Source of the DNA: an uncultured Trueperaceae bacterium
GTDB lineage: Bacteria > Deinococcota > Deinococci > Deinococcales > Trueperaceae
Direction of reading: 5' to 3'
NCBI GenBank assembly: GCA_913062675.1
Contig: CAJXWR010000001.1
Location: 98,492-144,450 of the forward strand
DNA length: 45,959 nucleotides
Positions 42,745-45,959 of the stretch are shown here, piece by piece; the stretch's first letter is position 1, and the number at the start of each line of letters is the position of its first letter. A program made the translations under genes and the position numbers. The notes under the pieces are model-generated. The model made no database searches, was not told the origin of the DNA, and saw only the letters and a list, made by a program, of their open reading frames with translations.

Positions 42745-42818
42745 CGATCGGTTGCGCTACTGGCTCGGCTCGTTCCAAGCGCCCATGTTGCAGAACGAGC
42801 GTCATCGCCCTCGAATCG
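42745..42818 (-). promoter_or_regulatory. Cyclic-di-GMP-II-like riboswitch, copy A (distal)
   Basis: Second element of the same type, 96 nt upstream of copy B. The 3' end AGUAGCGCAACCGAUCGG is nearly identical to the clostridial class II aptamer end. A kink-turn uses GGCGAUGAC (42801-42809) and CGAGCC (42762-42767), closed by GCUCGUUC/GAACGAGC. The pseudoknot GCGCU (42778-42782) with AGCGC (42754-42758) covaries with copy B. A short P1 is possible with CGAUU/GAUCG. Confidence 0.85.
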
Positions 42819-42846
42819 CGAGGTTCCGTGCGGAACCCACGACCGA

Positions 42847-42855
42847 AGACTAGCA
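42847..42855 (-). promoter_or_regulatory. Extended -10 promoter for the riboswitch leader
   Basis: TGCTAGTCT on the minus strand (TAGTCT at 42847-42852). A transcript starting about 7 nt downstream would begin just before copy A, so both aptamers lie in a leader of about 310 nt. No convincing -35 is seen, as is common with extended -10 promoters. Confidence 0.5.
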
Positions 42856-42996
42856 CCCGCACTGTCACGGTTACGATTTCTGCGTTACAAAACCTCTGCC
42901 AAGCGTGACGTACGGACCGGGCCGCCGTCCGGCCTTGCCGCGCTCAGGAGCGCATGCGCCCCGCCCACAGCGTGATGCACGCGCTTCAGACGGGCT

Positions 42997-44355
42997 TCAC
43001 TCGCTCACGAGCCACGTTGCCAGATTGTTCCCGTCGTGCAACGCGCCGACGGGAGGAAGTGCAGCGTCGTCACGCAGCATCAGGAACGCCGGGTCGATCG
43101 GATCGACGCTGCGAAGCACGCTCACGTCAAGCGCGAGGTTCCATCCGTTTCCCTCATTCTGCGTGGGGGTTCCCCCCCACCAGACGGCGCCCCCTTCGTT
43201 ACCGAACGACAGGTTGCCGGTGAGGGCGGACGTGAGGATGGCGAAGCCGTCCTTGCCGTTGCCGTACGCGGTATTGCTTCGGAAGGTGACGCCGCGTCCG
43301 GTGTTGTCGGTGAAGCCGTAGGTGCGGTTGCCGAAGGCGATGCTTCGCTGCACGAGCGTGTCGACCTGCTCATATTGCCCTCCAGCCTTGATGCCGTTTC
43401 CGTCCCCCTCGTCGCGACCATTGTCGAAGGCGAGCACGTGGTCGAGCGTGGTGCCCACGGAGAGCCAGGTATCGACCCCGTCATCGGAGTTGGCGAACGC
43501 CGCTACGTGCTCGACGTGATGACCCGTTCCGGAGGAGATGCTGATTCCATCGGAGTCGCCGCCCCCTGCATCGTCGTTGTTGTGGTGCGCGAGGATGCGG
43601 CGGTAGTGGTTATTGCTCCCCCCGATCGTGGTGAGTCCGCTCAAGGTGTTGTCGTGCAGATCGAGGCGGTCGAGGGTGACGTCGTGACCATCCAAGATGA
43701 GGATGCCTTCGCTGCGGGAGAAGCGCACCGTCAGGTTTTGGACGGTGACGTGACGGACGCCATCGAGGGTGAGGACGGCGTCGCGGGGAGCACCGTCGGG
43801 CGCGTCATGGCGGTCGCCCTGGAGGGTGACGCAGGCACCGGGGGCGGCAGTGACGAGGATGGGTTCCGATTCGCTGCCGGAACGCCGCATGGTGGTGGTT
43901 CGTTCGTAGACGCCTTCATGGAGCCAGATCACTTCCCCCGGTTGGCTTCGGTCGACGGCCGCCTGGAGCGTGACGAGCGCGCGTTCGGGCGTGCGCCCAT
44001 CCTGGTCGTCCGCTCCGTGGGTGGCAACGTGCAGGGTGGCGGGGGGTGCGTCGAGATCGTCTCCGGCGAGGCACGTCCAGGCGTGGAACGCATCGACGAC
44101 GGCGGGGGGAAGTGGGTAGCCGGGGAGCGGGTCGATGCGCTCATCGGTGGACGAGGGAGGGGTCGACGTCACCGTTTCGCCGATCGGTTCACAGGCGGCG
44201 ACCGGGAGGAGGGAGACGAGGGTGACGAGCAGGGGTCGCCACCAGGCGCGCGGTTGAGGACGGGGGACGGCGGGTGCGCCTGCGCGGAATGGACCGAGGT
44301 GCGTTGCCGCACCTCGGTCGTGAGCGTTTCGTGGCCTCGTGCCGGAATCATGCAT
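42997..44355 (-). CDS. Right-handed beta-helix lipoprotein, paralogue of the riboswitch-controlled protein
   Basis: A 452-residue exported protein. The signal follows a 38-residue N-terminal extension; the lipobox LLPVAAC gives Cys55. The beta-helix has the same landmarks as its neighbour in the same order: ATHGADDQDGRTPERAL, GISISSGTGHHVE, FANSDDGVDTW, GNGIKAGGQYEQVDTL and GRGVTFRSNTAYGNG. It lacks the Pro/Glu linker. The shared DDG(I/V)DTW motif is the PL9-type calcium region, so an exopolysaccharide lyase or binding protein is likely. It lies 20 nt after the upstream beta-helix gene, so they are probably co-transcribed. Confidence 0.82.
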   Translation of the reverse strand: MHDSGTRPRNAHDRGAATHLGPFRAGAPAVPRPQPRAWWRPLLVTLVSLLPVAACEPIGETVTSTPPSSTDERIDPLPGYPLPPAVVDAFHAWTCLAGDDLDAPPATLHVATHGADDQDGRTPERALVTLQAAVDRSQPGEVIWLHEGVYERTTTMRRSGSESEPILVTAAPGACVTLQGDRHDAPDGAPRDAVLTLDGVRHVTVQNLTVRFSRSEGILILDGHDVTLDRLDLHDNTLSGLTTIGGSNNHYRRILAHHNNDDAGGGDSDGISISSGTGHHVEHVAAFANSDDGVDTWLSVGTTLDHVLAFDNGRDEGDGNGIKAGGQYEQVDTLVQRSIAFGNRTYGFTDNTGRGVTFRSNTAYGNGKDGFAILTSALTGNLSFGNEGGAVWWGGTPTQNEGNGWNLALDVSVLRSVDPIDPAFLMLRDDAALPPVGALHDGNNLATWLVSE

Positions 44356-44375
44356 GGTGTTTTCCCGTTCCCGGC

Positions 44376-45959
44376 TCAGCGCCAGTGCATGGGGTCGCTG
44401 CTGGGTTGGGCGCGCCTTTCGTGGAGCGGTGTACTGCCACGCGAGGCTGCACCCACGCCAGCGCGTTCGAACCCTTCGCTGCTGACGTCGGGGTCGATGG
44501 TGGAGCGAGCGACGTTGCCGCTGATGAGCGTCTCGGCATCGACGTCGAGGTTGCCGTTCCCCTCGTCGAGCCAGTACTCGTGGCGAATCCCGCCGCCGTA
44601 CTCGGCGGTGTTGGCTTCGAGGGTGGCGCGGCGGAGGGTGGCGCTGCCGTCGACGTCAATGAACAGCGCGCCGCCCAATTCGAGCGCTTCGTTGCCGCGC
44701 ATCGCGCCGTCCTCGAAGGTGAGCGTCCCCTCGGTGTAGATCGCGCCGGCGTGGCTGTACCCTTCGGGCGCGCCAAAGGGGTCGACGCGGTTCGCGATCG
44801 AATTGGTGACGTCGCTGCGCTGCATGGTGAGGGTGCCAGCGTTGTAGAGGCTGCCTGCCGAGATCTTGGCGGCGTTCGCGTCGAGGAGCGAGTCGAGGAT
44901 GGTGAGCGTGGCGCCCGCCTCGTTGTAGATGCCGCCGCCCCAACCACTGACGAGGTCGACGGTGATCTCGCCGAGGCTGGGGTCGTTTCGGATGGCGTAG
45001 GTGGTGGTGGCTTCCCCAGGGAGGCTGGCGGCCATGTTGTCTTCGATGCGCACGCCGTCGAGCGTGAGGGTGCCGCGGTTGTAGATGGCGCCGCCGATGC
45101 CCCAGGCGTGGTTGTCGCGAAGGGTGACGTTTTCGAGGCGGAGGGCGCCGTCGTTGCGGATGCCGGCGCCGTTGTAGATGAAGCGACCCCCTTCGATGAC
45201 GAGGTTCTCGAGGGTGGCGGTGACCCCCGTGGGGACGTGCAGCATGCGCGACTTCCAGGTGACGTCGCGGATGGTGCCGTCGAACGTGCCGGTTCCGTCG
45301 AAGGCGCGCTCGTCGACGCGAAGGGTGACCCCGGGTGCGCCGTCGGTCGTCGTGGGTGCGCTGAGGGTGACGTTGCGGGTCAGGAGCAGGTGGGCGTCCT
45401 GGTAGATCCCATCCTCGTCGGGCGTTTGCGTCAGGCCCACGCCGTACAGGTCGATGGTCGTGACGTCGGAGGCGAACCCGATGACGCTTCCCGCTTCGGC
45501 ACTCGCGAGGACGGCCCGGAGGGTGCCTGGAACGGCAGGATCTGGGATGCGTCCACCGGAGGCGTAGGGGTCGGTGTCGTCCGTCCGCAGCACGACGTTG
45601 GTGGGGGTCACCTCGTCAAGGACGGGATCGCCATCCCCCGTTGCGACGAGACGTAGCCGCTGCCGGTCGCTGGCCGGGATGGGAATCGTGGTGGACCGCG
45701 CGGTGCCGGGAAGGTCGGTGGCGATGGGGTCTTGCGTGCCATCGGCGGTGACCGCGTAGAGGCTGAAGCCGTCGGCGTTCGTGGCGTCCCAGGTGAGCGT
45801 GATGCGACTCCCCGTGACGACGTTGGCGGTCGTGATGCTCAGCGACACGGGGTCAGGTTCCGGCTCGGGTTCCGGTTCCGGTTCCGGCTCGGGTTCGGGC
45901 TCGGGTTCGGGTTCGGGTTCCGGCTCAGGCTCGGGCTCGGGTTCCGGCTCAGGCTCGGG
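44376..45959 (-). CDS. Large beta-helix surface protein with EP-repeat linker (5' end outside window)
   Basis: The frame is open to the window edge, so the N-terminus is missing; about 527 residues are seen. It begins with a Glu-Pro repeat of about 34 residues, then a fibronectin/Ig-like domain (SITTANVVTGSRITLTWDAT), then a PGTLRAVLASAEAGSVIGF segment like the SLREAI module of choice-of-anchor surface proteins. A long beta-helix follows with repeats such as IYNRGTLTLDGVRIEDN, LYNAGTLTMQRSDV and IYTEGTLTFEDGAM, resembling polymorphic outer-membrane protein repeats. It is probably an adhesin or matrix-binding surface protein. A GTG at 45848 lies inside the linker and is not the true start. Confidence 0.8.
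   Translation of the reverse strand, partial: PEPEPEPEPEPEPEPEPEPEPEPEPEPEPEPEPEPDPVSLSITTANVVTGSRITLTWDATNADGFSLYAVTADGTQDPIATDLPGTARSTTIPIPASDRQRLRLVATGDGDPVLDEVTPTNVVLRTDDTDPYASGGRIPDPAVPGTLRAVLASAEAGSVIGFASDVTTIDLYGVGLTQTPDEDGIYQDAHLLLTRNVTLSAPTTTDGAPGVTLRVDERAFDGTGTFDGTIRDVTWKSRMLHVPTGVTATLENLVIEGGRFIYNGAGIRNDGALRLENVTLRDNHAWGIGGAIYNRGTLTLDGVRIEDNMAASLPGEATTTYAIRNDPSLGEITVDLVSGWGGGIYNEAGATLTILDSLLDANAAKISAGSLYNAGTLTMQRSDVTNSIANRVDPFGAPEGYSHAGAIYTEGTLTFEDGAMRGNEALELGGALFIDVDGSATLRRATLEANTAEYGGGIRHEYWLDEGNGNLDVDAETLISGNVARSTIDPDVSSEGFERAGVGAASRGSTPLHERRAQPSSDPMHWR
45857..45959 (-). repeat. Glu-Pro (EP) tandem repeat, open at window edge
   Basis: Six-nucleotide units (variants of CCGGAA, CCCGAG, CCTGAG on the minus strand) encode alternating Pro-Glu. 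It is the same kind of stiff linker as in the PEPT protein 3 kb away, but with a shorter unit. Confidence 0.85.

Larger units (their letters stand above)
42528..42996 (-). other. Gene-free regulatory leader between two beta-helix genes
   Basis: The 469 nt hold, in minus-strand order, a promoter (42847-42855), riboswitch copy A (42745-42818), copy B (42573-42648) with an alternative hairpin (42645-42666), and the Shine-Dalgarno of the lipoprotein gene. From 42856 to 42996 only the 3' flank of the upstream gene and no coding frame are seen. Confidence 0.8.

Noticed and set aside
42573-42818. Cobalamin, SAM-I, fluoride or c-di-GMP class I riboswitch
   Set aside because: AGCCAG and GGCGAUG recall the B12 box and the fluoride motif, but the remaining conserved parts of those classes are missing, and the class I core GGGACGCAAAGCC is absent. 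The class II ending, pseudoknot and kink-turn fit fully.

Overview
The window is high-GC bacterial DNA. It looks like a member of the Deinococcota, probably a Truepera-like lineage. The supporting signs are a glutaminyl-tRNA synthetase with a long C-terminal YqeY-type extension, a short (197-residue) EF-Ts, a System I cytochrome c maturation operon, and repeated TANNNT -10 boxes lying 7-8 nt before start codons, the arrangement of leaderless mRNAs. The species assignment is inference; the gene calls do not depend on it.

Layout. (a) 1-1730: the 3' end of a Fic-family gene, msrA, and a MazF-type toxin with its ribbon-helix-helix-like antitoxin behind a tandem-repeat operator. (b) 1740-1850: a short sequence resembling the right end of an IS200/IS605 element. 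(c) 5006-2029 (minus): an ABC importer (binding protein, ATPase, permease) of the NMT1/taurine/nitrate type. (d) 5155-13704 (plus): an almost gap-free operon for cytochrome c maturation, ccdA-ccmABCDEFGH, then a CcmI-like TPR protein that itself ends in a c-type haem domain, then a Rieske protein. (e) 13719-16510: a YczE-like membrane protein divergent from a RusA-like nuclease gene, a small membrane protein and transaldolase. (f) 19405-16664 (minus): ctaA-ctaB-surf1, for haem A synthesis and oxidase assembly. (g) 19598-24778 (plus): a secreted TPR protein, then the conserved translation/lipid block rpsB-tsf-pyrH-frr-cdsA. (h) 24762-28843: an EamA transporter divergent from glnS, which is followed by a DapF homologue lacking both catalytic cysteines.

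(i) 28851 to the end, almost entirely on the minus strand, is an exopolysaccharide locus. It encodes a priming sugar transferase, a DegT aminotransferase, a plus-strand polysaccharide deacetylase, a GT4 glycosyltransferase, a nucleotide-sugar epimerase, a very large protein made of three GT4 glycosyltransferase modules in one chain, a Wzy-like polymerase/ligase and a Wzx-like flippase. Upstream are three right-handed beta-helix proteins: two lipoproteins, and one protein with an EP-repeat linker that runs off the window.

The most striking regulatory feature is the leader of the PL9-like beta-helix lipoprotein (start 42527). It carries two tandem RNA elements that match the cyclic-di-GMP-II riboswitch in conserved nucleotides, kink-turn and covarying pseudoknot, just downstream of an extended -10 promoter. 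An extracellular polysaccharide-active protein therefore appears to be under tandem c-di-GMP control next to the polysaccharide synthesis genes. Regions (d) and (f) together supply c-type and a-type haem proteins for aerobic respiration, although no oxidase structural subunits lie in the window.
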